Of a stretch of 64,000 bases of DNA, positions 35,445 to 46,220 are shown piece after piece. Made by a program: the position numbers and the translations under genes. Source of the DNA: Tricholoma matsutake (taxonomy: Eukaryota; Basidiomycota; Agaricomycetes; Agaricales; Tricholomataceae); NCBI GenBank assembly GCA_026075535.2, contig AP026546.1, forward strand, positions 8,308,001 to 8,372,000. The letters run 5' to 3'. The notes under the pieces are model-generated. The model was given only the letters and a program-made list of their open reading frames with translations, did not search any database and was not told the DNA's origin. Positions within the stretch are counted from its first letter, which is position 1. Every line of letters begins with the position of its first letter.

Positions 35445-36669
35445 ATAGGAAAATCCTGCTCCTCTACAACTTCCAACTTGATCTCCTCTGCAAACTGATC
35501 CTTTGCTTCCTCAACATCTACAAGTGCCAACAAGTCTTGGAGGAGTTCATCTTGCCCCTTGGGGGTGAGCATGCGGATATCCTGACGATGGGGACATGCT
35601 CCAGCCCTGTGTCCAGTTTCCCCACAATGGTAGCAGAGATCCAACCTATGCGCGCGGCTGCAGGCTGCATCAACATCCATTGGTACTGGGACATTGACGG
35701 CTGGTGTGGGAGTTTGACGAACAGGAATGGGGTTAAGGTGGGGAAGGGTTCAATTGAAGGTGTAGGGTGCATGAGTGGTAGTTGGAGCACGGAATGCAGC
35801 ATTAAACGCCGCATTTGTGAGTCGGTTCTCATCACAGAGTGAAGTAGCTTCATACCAAGCAAAGATATCATCATCCACTGGGCGCCCTTCCAACATCTGT
35901 GCAATCTGGTCCTGAATTTCTTGGTTGAGCCCCCGTCGAAACTTCACCACCACTGGTAACCCACTCCCATATCCTGCCATGTCCACCAAATCCTTGAACT
36001 CATCGATATAGTTGTCCACGGATCAATGTGCCTGGTGGTAAGAGGATGACTCGAGTCATGTCACTGCTTGGTGGCATTCATTGAGGGGACAAAAGTGGCA
36101 TATGAACTCAGCTCAAAAGTCACCCCAAGTGGAGAAAGGTAGAGAACCGAGTTCTTTAGTTTGATGCAGGATACGGTCCACATAGAGATAGGCGCATTCA
36201 GATTTCATGTATGTGAAGGCCCAATAAATTTTTGCAGCCTCATCGATGAATTGATGCGACTGGAGACTGATGTATAACTCACAGGAATTAAGGAATGCAC
36301 ATCCCTGTGCACGTGCACCATTAAATTCAGCAGGGGGGGACAGTTTGATCTGGGTGCGTTTGGCAGTACATCGTTGTTGGGTGCGCTTGGAGTCGCAATG
36401 GGGGGAATATTGGTCATAGGGTTAGTCTGGAGGGTCCTGACAAAGTTTTCGATCGTAGATTTAAGTGAATCGATTTGCGCGCGCATTCCAGAAATGTCAC
36501 TTTCAAGCACGTCGAAGCATTCTGATGCATCCATGTCGCTAGGGGGCACGTTTGGCGAAAATGGCAGCGCAGTAAAGGCGAGACTATCTGGAACGGTGTG
36601 TAGGGAGTCTGTGGAGCTTTGGGAAGCATCGTCCAGTCTGTACCTGCCTATCTTGGGCAGTGCGTTCAC
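35432..36669 (-). pseudogene. Gag of element D
   Basis: The frame opens with MNALPKIGRYRLDDASQSS and includes a helical region (DISGMRAQIDSLKSTIENFV). It shifts near 36330 into a reading with SHQFIDEAAKIYWAFTYMKS. Then come IDEFKDLVDMAGYGSGLPVV with KFRRGLNQEIQDQIAQML, and finally the CCHC knuckle CYHCGETGHRAGAC at about 35600. In-frame TGA codons and at least two frameshifts break it. Gag would form the virus-like particle. Confidence 0.7.
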
Positions 36670-36700
36670 GATTTTCGGGCCTTAGGGGAGAGTTTTCTAC

Positions 36701-37126
36701 TATAAGGGCAACCTAAGCCTCTAGCAAAGGGAAATCTGAAGTTAAAATTATACTACATAGTACAGGGATTGGGGACACACCTAGCAAAGGGAAATCCAAA
36801 GAGAAAACTCTAAGGATCCCTTTGCCAATGCCCAGTATATGTGAAGACAACAAAAATCAAATAATAACCTAAAAATAGAAAAGGCGGAGATAGGCAGATC
36901 AAGGCCGCCGAATGACATCATACCAAGGGGTAGATGTCGGAAGGGGTGCTCCGCCTCTAAGTATAAAACTGTCGACATGCACAAACATGATAGAAAGGGA
37001 AAATTAGTAATAAAATCCGGAAAAATCATAGAAAATGAAGAATAGAAGGAAATGAAGTGAGGAAAAATATAGAATGAATGTAAAAAATAGGAGAAACACA
37101 CAGGGCACCCCCCTAGTCCCCTTACA
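36701..37126 (-). repeat. 5' LTR of Ty3/gypsy D
   Basis: 426 bp. It keeps more CpG than its partner, as in GGCGGAG, GGCCGCCG and TGTCGGAAG. It is adjacent to the gag end of the element. Confidence 0.85.
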
Positions 37127-37314
37127 ATTTCTGCTCAGTTCTATTCTTGTCACTCTTGCTTCCAGCTTTTAGTCTCAAGTCTCTTGTCCCAGCACCCAGA
37201 ACCCAGTCCACAGAACCACAGAACCAGTCACAGAACCAGTCACAGAACCAGAACCAGAACCAGTCACAGAACCAGCCTATCAGTCTCTTTTTCAGTTAGT
37301 ACATCACATTCAGT

Positions 37315-39330
37315 ATGCCAGGACCTGGACAAGGGAAGCATTCCCAAAAGAAGAAGCAGCACGAGAGCACATTTAATTTGGACATGAATATCGCAGCCAT
37401 AAATGCTGTAGTGACAGCATTGAACATGTCAGCTCCAGCTGCAAAAACTGCCATGCCAATGCTGTCATCACCTAGTAATGACACAGATACATCTAGCACC
37501 TGGACAATTCCCACTTTAAGCACTATGGATGAAATTGGCCACTTCTGTAACCCCATGACAGCCAGGTCAACTGCCATCATATGCAATAGCCTACTATGGG
37601 CTGTCCTGCTAAAGCTCCTGGAGAACACGAAGGCCAGAGCCTTTGATGAAGGAAAGGAGGAGGGCTACTATGAGGGATATGAGGAAGGAAGGTACTTGGC
37701 CAGTAAGGATGAACAGAATGATGGAGTCTTCAAGATATTGAGGAAGGAAGATGAAGAAACAGCATGAAACACCACATTTGAGCAAGGGAGAAAAGAGGGA
37801 GAAGAACATGGGAGAATGGCCGAACGAGAGAGTTGGGAGATGAGACACAGACCTGACAAGTGTGAAGAGCAACAGACACAGCTCCAGAGTGTTGAGGTTG
37901 ACATGGGTGTACAAATGGAGTCGACAACTCACAAAACAGTGGATATGAGCACTCAGACCACCTCCACCTCCACTGTCAATGCCCTTACGCAGACAACACC
38001 CCTCGACGACACCACTACACACCCATTACTACTGCCACCTGCCACATCATTGCTGACAACACCTATACAGCTGCCATCAATGTCTTCAAGGAGGGCCATC
38101 ACAACCTCACCTCCAGCTTTGAAATGGTGAGCTAGAACCCCAAAACAATGGCACATGCTGCCAAGTCGATCCACCCCACTCCTGCAGAGTCCCCAGCCCC
38201 TCTTCTCACATCCTGAGCCTCCCACTGCAACCACTACATCACTGTCAGCAATGGCACCCATAGCTACTGCAACCACCTCCAAAATGATGACCTGGGTCTT
38301 GTCTAGCATGCAAACGACTACTGTTACCTTGTGTATTGATTGCCAGGCCCTAAACGACATAGTACTACAACCTGCAGCCCTGAGAATGAAAGTATGCAAC
38401 AATGAGCAACTGATTTTGTTGAAACACATCATTCACTCAATGGAACAACCCTGCTCCACCAGGAACTCCAAACAACAGTCTAGGAGCTCTCCCAGACAAC
38501 CTAGCCCCCCCCTGCTTGCTCCCCAGACCCCTGTTTGCTCCAAAACACCTAGTGCAACCACCATGTCATCATCAATGTGTTTGTCAATGATGACTGAATC
38601 CCCTGTTCTGCACAACTCAGGACCACCATTGGCAGCTCCAGAACAACAATGTATGCAGCCAGAACCAGCAAAATGCCCCCAAAACATGTCCCAAAGCCCT
38701 AGCTCGCCCCTGAACCCCCCAAAACAAACCATTTCGCCACCACCTATGTCTCATACCCCCTCTGCATCACTAATGATGCCATTGACACCTTTCAACACCC
38801 CCAGTTCACTGTCTGGGCCCCCATCTCCACCCATACACCCCAGCTCACCCCTGCTCGACTCTAAACAAACCATTTCACTACCTCCTGCGCATTTTGACTG
38901 GGCAGAAGACACAGAATCCCTCCCCATTCCCTGACCTGCTGCACCTGCACCCCCATGAGACCTTTCTGGTCTTTCTTCAAACCTCCCAGGTCCATTTCAC
39001 AGTGTTGGTAGTCTGTAGTTTGATTGACTATGCAGGCATGTTCGACGATACAACACCATTCAACGACAAACCCCGCCTCATTTTTTTTCCACAGTCTCAA
39101 AAATCTTCATATCCAACTCTGCCACCTTGTCCTCAGTCTCAAGTTCAATCTTTTATCACTCAACATCATCCTTTTGGTATTGGACCTGGCAAACCTGTTA
39201 TTGTTGCCCCTGTTGGAGTAGCACCAACACCTGTTCCTCAAGTTCCAATGCTTGACTGGAATTGTGACCCCCACCTTGCTGACTTGAGTCAAGCTCTTTG
39301 AGCCTTGGGATGGGCACCCCCTTGCTGAGT
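37315..39330 (+). pseudogene. Gene carried by element B: Glu/Gly-rich Agaricomycete protein
   Basis: The start MPGPGQGKHSQKKKQHES is followed by an EEGYYEGYEEGRY repeat (about 37650) and FEQGRKEGEEHGRMAERESW. Then come VDMSTQTTSTSTVNALTQTT (about 37960), Ser/Pro-rich linkers, HFDWAEDTESLPIP (about 38890), the remnant APP-TGA-DLSGL, and near the end LDWNCDPHLADLSQAL-TGA-ALGW (39245-39310). I recall this pattern (EG-rich coil, FDWA-D box, W-DPRL-LS-AL--LGW box) from many Agaricomycete hypotheticals of unknown function. Several shifts and TGA codons break the frame (37767, 38934, 38958, 39301). Its place between B's primer site and purine tract shows that it moved as LTR-element cargo. Confidence 0.65.
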
Positions 39331-39468
39331 CTTCTTTGCTTTATTTTTTTCTCAGTCATAGAATTTTTTTTTCTGACACATTGTTTATATTATTCCTATA
39401 CCTATTGTTCTTGCTTTTCTCTGTTATTCTGCGGTGACAAGGACATCGCCATTTGGGAGATGGGCAAA

Positions 39469-39606
39469 TGGAGTAGTGTGTGGGTACACCTACTCCAGGT
39501 CATGTGACCATGTAGTCAGTAGACAGTCACACTTGTACATAGTCACCAGGATATCACTATCATGGTCCCTGCCAGAGCTATAGGCAGGAGACTTGCTATG
39601 TCTCCA
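39469..39606 (+). repeat. Right LTR of element B
   Basis: 138 bp, the same sequence as 31121-31258 with about five changes. It is preceded by the purine tract at about 39455-39468 and followed by the target duplicate ACAG. Confidence 0.85.
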
Positions 39607-39670
39607 ACAGACTGCCAGAGGAATAAATCTTCCACCTCAAAAGCAGTTGGTCTGCTTCACCCCTTACCTG

Positions 39671-40101
39671 TGTTAGGAAACCACCCCATTACCTAATAAA
39701 ATTTCATTTTTACTTTATTATGTCGAATTACGCTACATCACGCCAAATGATGCCAAATGATGCCAAATGATGCTAAATGACACTACACTTTGATAGCATG
39801 AGCATTTTATTTCACACGCATCAAGATGTATGTGCATGTATGCACACGTCAGTAACAACAATGTACAATATGTGCAACATAGTATATAAACCCTAAATAT
39901 ACACCTGAGGAACCTAGTTGTGTTCTCTTAGGTATTCCACCTACATTCTTGGTGTGAAAGGCCTTTGTCAACAAACTCACCTATTAATAACCCCTTGCAT
40001 CAAAACCATCAATCCCCCCATCACAAGCACAGATCCCACCCCCTTCTTGTAGAGAGAACCCGCATGGTCTTAGCTAGCAGATAGTGGGTGTCACCCTAAC
40101 A
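39671..40101 (+). repeat. Left LTR of element C
   Basis: 431 bp. It includes an AAATGATGCC short tandem run (39750-39780). It retains CpG at several sites changed in the right copy (GTCGAATTACG against GTCAAATTATG). Confidence 0.9.
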
Positions 40102-40576
40102 GAAGAACACAACTTCCCATATCAGTGCGCCTTCTCTTACTTGCACATACATCATTGTTTCACCATGCCACTTCCGATTACTCATCCTTTCGGCACGAGC
40201 TGGAAGTACTTGTATATACATAATCTACCTTTTCTTTCATAAGCCGATGCCAGGCCTCGCCTTACATTGCGACCGCCAGTGATTGAGAGGCAGCGCTTGT
40301 CATTAGGACAGCTGCAACCAGACAACCAATTGGATCTGGTTTATTTACAATTTACATCACTCTATTCAGATGACTATTTTAGTTACAAGCTGGATTCAGT
40401 GATATCTCCAAGATCAGGCACTGTTGGAAGGGTTATTGATCTGAAGTGCCAAATTAGGCACCCAACGAATGATGAATGATTGACAAACCATCACGTGACC
40501 CATAAACATTTGGAGAGGTCTCTAAGAACAAGTCTTGAAATTGTTGAAGAAGTGACTCATCACAGATTTTACAATT

Positions 40577-41670
40577 ATGTCCGAACCCTCAACTTCTAAT
40601 CCTGGTCCTAATCCTGGTCCCACACCAGCACTAGAGGCAAAAATTGATGCGCTTACAGCGCAAATGTCGCAATTAGTGTCAGTGTTGGCAGCATCACAGC
40701 CCAGACAAGCAGAAGTACAACCAGAGATGACAGGAGAAAGAGATGATGAGATGGAGGAGATGGTGGAGTGGATGTTGCAGGAGGATGAGATGGCAGAGAA
40801 ATCTGGAAATGGAAAAGCGCACTTACCTAAGTATGCGCCCCCACAAATCTTTGATGGTACCATGGAGAATACAAAATCCTTCATCAGCTCTATAGTATTG
40901 TACATCCATGGGAGGAAGCCAGAGTTTCATACAGCCGAGTCTAGGATTATGTTTGCTCTCTCATACATCCAGGGGGGGAAAGCACAGTTCTGGAGAAACG
41001 AGGCTATAAATCAAATTGCCGCAGGAAATAAACCATTTGCAACCTTCAAGGAATTTCTGGAGAGATTGGAGGCACAGTTTGGAGATCCTAATCCAAAGGC
41101 GACAGCCAATGCTAAATTAAAAACCATGCACCAAGGTTCCCTAACGGCGGATGAATTTATTTTGCAGTTCAAAGCAGAAGTTCGCAAATGGATATGGGAG
41201 AAGCCATGTTGGTAGAATTTTTGAAAGCAGGATTAAATCCCTCTTTATTCAAGTCTATCTACTGACTACCTTCTATGCCAGAGAAGTTGGATGAGTGGTA
41301 TAATTGGGCAATGCGCCTTGACTGGCAATATTGGCAGGAACAGGCAGAGTCAAAGTTGATGTATGGAAGTAGTAAATTTGGAAAGTCATCAGGAGGAAAG
41401 TCCAAGAAAGGAAAAGCACCTCAGGCACAAGCTCCGAGGGCACAGCCACCGGCCATGGCAGTGACACCTATAGTTATGGAGTCAGCAGCACCAGCAGAGG
41501 CAATGGAGGTTGATCAAGCAGGGAGATGAGCCCCACTTAAATGTTTTAACTGTGGGCAGTTAGGACACATTTCTAGGAATTGTAGGCAGAAAAGAAAGAT
41601 TAGGGAAGCTACAATCAAGGAAGTGAAGCCAGAGGAAGGCAGGCAGAAGAATTTTGTGGAAGAGTCCCAG
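40577..41670 (+). pseudogene. Gag of element C
   Basis: It opens MSEPSTSNPGPNPGPTPALE with a coiled segment (KIDALTAQMSQLVSVLAA). The capsid core follows: YAPPQIFDGTMENTKSFISS, AQFWRNEAINQIAAGNKPFA and FLERLEAQFGDPNPKATANA. A one-base loss near 41190 shifts into MGEAMLVEFLKAGLNPSL, then a TGA (41263-41265), LPSMPEKLDEWYNWAMRLDW, another TGA (41527-41529) and the zinc knuckle CFNCGQLGHISRNC (41542-41583). Particle assembly role by family. The 41660-41670 boundary to the protease frame could be a real gag-pro shift or another mutation. Confidence 0.8.
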
Positions 41671-42686
41671 TGAAGGTTTCCCCATTGGTGACCCAGAATC
41701 GTTACAATGTATTAGTATCTGAGGAAACCCAGAGTAAATCAGAAAAGGAAATCGAGGAGGAGTACAACCATTCTAAATCACGTGACAAAGAGGAGTACAA
41801 CTGTTGCAAATCACGTGACAAAGAAAATTGTCACGCATCATTTCTGAAAACCCCTAAATTCTTTATTCGCTCTGCACGAATAGAACCCAAAATCACCTTG
41901 ACTATGGGACTGAAGACAGTGGACATGCATGCAGCAATTGATGTGGAAGCATTGCTTGATAGTGGTGCTACAGGATTATTCATTAATCAATCCTTAATTA
42001 CCGGAAATGGTATTAACACACGCAAGCTGGTGCAACCTATAATGGTGTATAATATTGACAGAACAGTTAATCGTGGAGGAACTATCAAGGAGGAGGTGAC
42101 TATGGTATTAAAGTATCAGGAGCATCAGGAGCAAGCCATATTTGAAGTGTGCGATCTTGGGAAAACCGATCTAATAATAGGATGTCCATGGTTACGGAAG
42201 CATAATCCTGAAATTGATTGGAAAACTGGGAAAGTACAAATGACTCATTGTCCTAAGGAATGTAATGTGTATGGGAGGAAGATGAAGAAGGAGAAAAAAG
42301 AGAAAGAATGTCTGAGGAAGTATTCTGTTACAATGGAGGAAGTGGAGGATGAGGAAATGCCAAATGGGGAAGTTCCAATCATGATTGAGAAAAAAGAGCA
42401 GAAGCAAACCTTTAGAGCAATTCGTGGAGGACAGTCGTGGGACAAGAAGATTGTGAAGGTGGAGAAGCCAGTGGAGGAGTGGGTGCCGAAAGTGTACCAT
42501 GAATATTTGTCAGTGTTTCAGAAGAAGGAGTCTGAGCGAATGCTGGTACGGAAGCCATGGGATCATGCGATCAAGATGAAGCCAGGGTTTGTGCTGAAGA
42601 AGTCAAAGGTATATCCATTATCTCCAATGGAACAAGAAGAAGTGGATGCATTCCTGAAGGAGCAATTGCGCAAAGGATACATATGA
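41670..42686 (+). CDS. Protease and RT leader of element C
   Basis: An open frame of 338 codons. The N-terminal part carries a repeated SRDKEEYN / SRDKENCH motif. The retropepsin loop is VEALLDSGATGLFINQSLIT (about 41945-42000), followed by LGKTDLIIGCPWLRKHNPEI. The C-terminal part begins RT: VLKKSKVYPLSPMEQEEVDA and FLKEQLRKGYI, ending at a TGA (42684-42686) where the family has Arg-Pro-Ser. The protease looks intact; the polyprotein does not. Confidence 0.8.
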   Translation: MKVSPLVTQNRYNVLVSEETQSKSEKEIEEEYNHSKSRDKEEYNCCKSRDKENCHASFLKTPKFFIRSARIEPKITLTMGLKTVDMHAAIDVEALLDSGATGLFINQSLITGNGINTRKLVQPIMVYNIDRTVNRGGTIKEEVTMVLKYQEHQEQAIFEVCDLGKTDLIIGCPWLRKHNPEIDWKTGKVQMTHCPKECNVYGRKMKKEKKEKECLRKYSVTMEEVEDEEMPNGEVPIMIEKKEQKQTFRAIRGGQSWDKKIVKVEKPVEEWVPKVYHEYLSVFQKKESERMLVRKPWDHAIKMKPGFVLKKSKVYPLSPMEQEEVDAFLKEQLRKGYI

Positions 42687-43920
42687 CCTTCAAAATCACC
42701 ACAGATGTCACCAATATTCTGTGTGCCAAAGAAAGACCAAAGGAAGAGGATGTGTACAGATTATAGGTATCTGAATGAGTGGACAGTGAAGAATGCTTAC
42801 CCCCTGCCGTTGATCTCAGAAATAATTGACAAGGTGGGAAAAGCCAAGGTCTTTACAAAATTGGATTTATGATGGGGATACAACAATGTACAAATAAAGA
42901 AAGGAGATGAGTGGAAGGCTGCATTTGCCATGCGTCAAGGATCCTTCGAGCTGCTTGTCATGTTTTTTGGGATGACTAATAGTCCCCCAACCTTTCAAAA
43001 TATGATGAATGACATTTTCAAGGACATAATAGACAAAGGCGTGGTAATAATATTTATTGACAACATTCTGATATTCATGGAGGATGAAGAAAATCATGAG
43101 GCGATAGTGCAGGAGGTGTTATGGAGGTTGGCGGAGAATGATCTATTTTTGAAACTGGAGAAGTGTGTTTGGGGCAAGCGAAATCGAGTTCCTAGGATTA
43201 TTGATCGGCCCTGATGAGATCAAAATGGATCCGATCAAGGTTCAGGCGATCACTGATTGGCCTGCACCCACCTGTGTCAAGGAGGTTCAAGCCTTCTTGG
43301 GACTCTCAAATTATTATCGTCGCTTTGTGCACAATTTTTCTAAAGTTGCCACACCCTTACATAACCTTACACAAAAGGGAGTAGTGTGGAGGTGGGGAGA
43401 GCAGCAGCAGACAGTGTTTGAGGAGTTGAAGAGGAAGTTTGTGGAGGGACCTATATTAGCCCCAGTAGATTTCACACACCCTTTACGAGTGGAATCAGAT
43501 GCATCCAATTTTGCTACTGGAGCGGTATTATCAATGCTGTGTGAAGATGGCAAATGGCATCCTTGTGCATATCTGTCCTGAGGGTTGAATGATGTGGAGA
43601 GAAATTATGATGTGCATGACAAAGAGATGTTGGGAATAATATGAGCGTTGGAGGCATGGAGGCATTATTTGGAAGGATGTACGCATCAGATTGAGATCTG
43701 GACAGATCATCAAAATCTGCAATACTTCATGTCCGCTAAAAAGCTTAATTGCCAGCAAGCACATTGGGCATTATTCCTATTGCATTTTAATTTTCACTTG
43801 GTCCACAAAGCAGGAAGCTTAATGAGAAAGGCAGATGCATTATCCAGATGTATTGATCATAAAAGGGGGGTGGAGGAGGACAATAAGAATGTTACCTTAC
43901 TCAAACCCAAATACTTTTGC
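42687..43920 (+). pseudogene. Reverse transcriptase and RNase H of element C
   Basis: RT motifs appear in order: [16 protein letters not shown] (read as [12 protein letters not shown]), FTKLDL with a TGA (42870-42872) before WGYNNVQIKKGDEWKAAF, and FELLVMFFGMTNSPPTFQNM. The catalytic box reads IIFIDNILIF instead of YIDD, a GACGAC to GACAAC change. A one-base shift near 43175 leads to EIEFLGLLIGPDEIKMDPIK, VQAFLGLSNYYRRFVHNFSK, SDASNFATGAVLSML and RNase H NYDVHDKEMLGII with TGA stops at 43579 and 43642. Then WTDHQNLQYFMSAKKLNCQQ and KADALSRCIDH. Enzymatically dead as it stands. Confidence 0.85.
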
Positions 43921-45516
43921 ATTTGCGCTATGCATCAAGGGCATCTATTAATAGATAGCTCAGAAACAGAAATGTTGTCTAAAATTAGACAATGTTCAGA
44001 AATGGATGATGAAGTAGTGGAAGCCGTGAAAGCTCTGAAGGGAGAGAAGAAAGGTAATATTAAAGGAGATGAATGGGCTGAGGAACAAGGGTTGGTGTTG
44101 TTTTGAGGAAAGGTGTATGTACCAAAGGATCAGGATTTGCGAAGGGAGATCGTCTGGTTACATCATAATACGCCAACTGCCAGACACCCAGGAAGATGGA
44201 AGACATTGGCATTAGTAATGAGAAATTATTGGTGGCCCGGAATTTCAAAGTATGTGTTGGGGTATGTGGATGGATGTGATATGTGCATGAGGGGGAAGAA
44301 ATTTCCAGAAAAACCTGCAGGAAAATTAATGCCGAACCCTATACCTAAAGCGCCATGGCAAGATATATCTGTGGATTTTATTAGCGGATTACCTGAGGCT
44401 CAAGGGTACGATGCAATATTCATAGTATGTGACCGCTTTACAAAAGAGGTCCATATTATTCCTACTACTACAGAAACCTCATCATTGGGCTTGGCACACC
44501 TCTATCTAAATCAGGTATGGCGGTTACATGGGTTACCCAATACCATTATCTCCAATTGTGGCCCACAATTTGCTTCCGCATTTATGTGAGAACTAAACAA
44601 CATATTGGGAATTCAAACCAAATTATCTACAGCATATCACCTGCAGACTGATGGGCAGACAGAGAGAATGAATCAGGAGTTGGAGCAGTACCTATGTATG
44701 TTTGTCAACTACCGACAAACTGACTGGCCCAAATGGCTGGCAATTGCTGAATTTTCCTACAATAACAAATTCCATTTGGCTACTCGTATGTCACCCTTTT
44801 TTGCAAATTATGGATATCATCCTCACATGGGAGTAGAACCCAGAAGGGAAGTCAAAGTACAGTCAGTAGAAGACTTTGTATCTAAGATGCAAAAGGTACA
44901 AGAAGAAGCAGAGGCAGCGTTGAAGAAAGCACGTGATGACATGATGCGACATGCGGATCATACTCGAGCACATGCTCCAGAGTACAAAGTTGGTGACTTG
45001 GTGTGGCTAAGTACCAAGGACCTCAATATTCCATGACCTTTGAGGAAACTTATGGAGAAACAAGTTGGCCCATATGTGATCTCTAAAGTGATCTCACCTA
45101 ATGCGGTAGTGCTAAAATTACCCTGATCATTCAAGATTGATCCCAAGATTAACGTATCCCGCCTACACCCTTACTGCCCACCCACTTTTCCTGGCCAACA
45201 AACTACTCCACAACTTCCAATAATAGTAGAAGGTGCTCCAGAATACGTATTTGAAGAAATTCTAGACTCATGTCTTCGACGGAACAAATTGGAGTTCTTA
45301 ATAAAGTGGAAAAACTATACCGATGAAAATAATTTGTGGGAGCCTGAAGAGAATTGTAAGCAAGCATGTAACGCGATCGCCCAATTCTTTAAACATAATC
45401 CGAATGCTCCGCGTTGCATTGCGAGAATGGTGTATGAGGGGATGAGATTCCGGCCTTACCAAAATTTCACAGAGGGGACAAACACAATATTTTCTTGCCT
45501 GGAAGCCGAGGCATAA
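43921..45516 (+). pseudogene. Integrase and chromodomain of element C
   Basis: The HHCC finger is HHNTPTARHPGRWKTLALVM with GCDMCMRGK. The core follows: ISVDFISGLPEAQGYDAIFI, DRFTKEVHIIPTTTETSSLG and ISNCGPQFASAFM. The second catalytic Asp is changed to Asn (normally SDRGPQF). Then STAYHLQTDGQTERMNQELE and FSYNNKFHLATRMSPFFANY. The chromodomain is YVFEEILDSCLRRNKLEFLI with KWKNYTDENNLWEPEENC. TGA stops interrupt at 44104, 44587, 45034 and 45124. The chromodomain itself (45240-45400) is open. Confidence 0.85.
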
Positions 45517-45527
45517 AAGGGGGGTAA

Positions 45528-45957
45528 TGTTAGGAAACCACCCCATTACCTAATAAATTTCATTTTTATTTTATTATGTCAAATTATGCTACATTATGCT
45601 AAATGATGCCAAATGATGCTAAATGATGCTAAATGACGCTACACTTTGATAGCATGAGAATTTTATTTTGCACGCATAAAGATGTATGCGCATGTATGCA
45701 TGCGTTGGTAACAACAATGTACAATATGTGTAACATAGTATATAAACCCTAAATATACACCTAGGGGACCTAGTTGTGTTCTCTTAGGTATTCCACCTAC
45801 ATTTTTGGTGTGAAAGGCCTTTGTCAACAAACTCACCTATTAATAACCCCTCACATCAAAACCATCAATCCCCCCATCATGAGTGCAGATCCCGCCCCCT
45901 TCTTGTAGAGAGAACCCGCATGGTCTTAGCTAGCAGATAGTGGGTGTCACCCTAACA
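45528..45957 (+). repeat. Right LTR of element C
   Basis: 430 bp, paired with 39671-40101. Differences are mostly C/T or G/A at CpG positions, in both directions. Confidence 0.9.
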
Positions 45958-46220
45958 ACCTGTCCCAGACAAACAGTTCAATTCAGTGGACATCAATTTC
46001 ATTGGACCTTAGCCAAAAGATGATGGGTTCAACACAATTGTGACAATGACAGACCACCTGGGTGCAGATGTACAGATTGAACCTTGCACCACCAACATGG
46101 CAGCAGAAGACTTTGCCTTCCTTTTCTTTGACAAGTGGTACTGTGAAAATGGGTGCCTATTATAGATCATCAGCAACCGCAACAAACTTTTTGTCTCAAA
46201 ATTCTGGAAGGTGCTCATGA

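Larger units (their letters stand above)
31311..37126 (-). mobile_element. Ty3/gypsy chromovirus D, near full length, nested in B
   Basis: Two 426-bp LTRs (31311-31736, 36701-37126) are flanked by the 5-bp duplication ATTTC (31306-31310, 37127-37131). The element reads right to left and spans 5.8 kb. A polypurine tract (minus-strand AGAGAGGGGGTGA) sits beside the left (3') LTR. Both LTR copies start TATAAGGG where TGTAAGGG would mirror the CCCCTTACA end. Internal order on minus: gag, CCHC knuckle, protease, RT, RNase H, integrase, chromodomain. Several frames are broken. Confidence 0.9.
31121..39606 (+). mobile_element. LTR element B: no gag or pol found, carries a host-type gene
   Basis: The two 138-bp LTRs (31121-31258, 39469-39606) start TGGAG and end CTCCA. 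They are flanked by a 4-bp duplication ACAG (31117-31120 and 39607-39610), which restores A's integrase frame. A primer site TGGTGATGAGAGCAC lies 3 bp after the left LTR. A purine tract GGGAGATGGGCAAA precedes the right LTR. After removing nested element D (31311-37131), only about 2.4 kb of internal sequence remains. It has no gag, protease, RT or integrase motif that I could find. It encodes instead a Glu/Gly-rich protein (37315-39330). This makes B a LARD-like element mobilised in trans. Confidence 0.8.
39671..45957 (+). mobile_element. Ty3/gypsy chromovirus C, near full length, nested in A
   Basis: LTRs 39671-40101 and 45528-45957 start TGTTAGG and end CCTAACA. They are flanked by the 5-bp duplication ACCTG (39666-39670, 45958-45962). 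The polypurine tract AAAAGGGGGGTAA lies at 45515-45527. The order is gag, CCHC, protease, RT, RNase H, integrase and chromodomain in 5.4 kb. At least ten in-frame stops are all TGA, and there are about four frameshifts. The insertion point splits A's integrase (HPLP / VPDKQF). Confidence 0.92.

Noticed and set aside
38433..38732. Minus-strand frames opposite the element B gene (also 37609-38022 and 37953-38432)
   Set aside because: They are shadows of the Ser/Pro-rich plus-strand coding sequence.
41655..41675. A programmed gag-protease frameshift in element C
   Set aside because: The change of frame occurs where such shifts occur, but no slippery heptamer is evident and other shifts in the element are plainly mutational. 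Not supported from one copy.
41263..45126. Read-through or recoding of TGA (a non-standard code or selenocysteine) to explain many in-frame TGA codons
   Set aside because: Genes in the quiet 57.7-64 kb region use TGA or TAA as normal stops with clean frames. The TGA codons cluster in transposons beside frameshifts and lost catalytic residues, so mutation is the simpler account.
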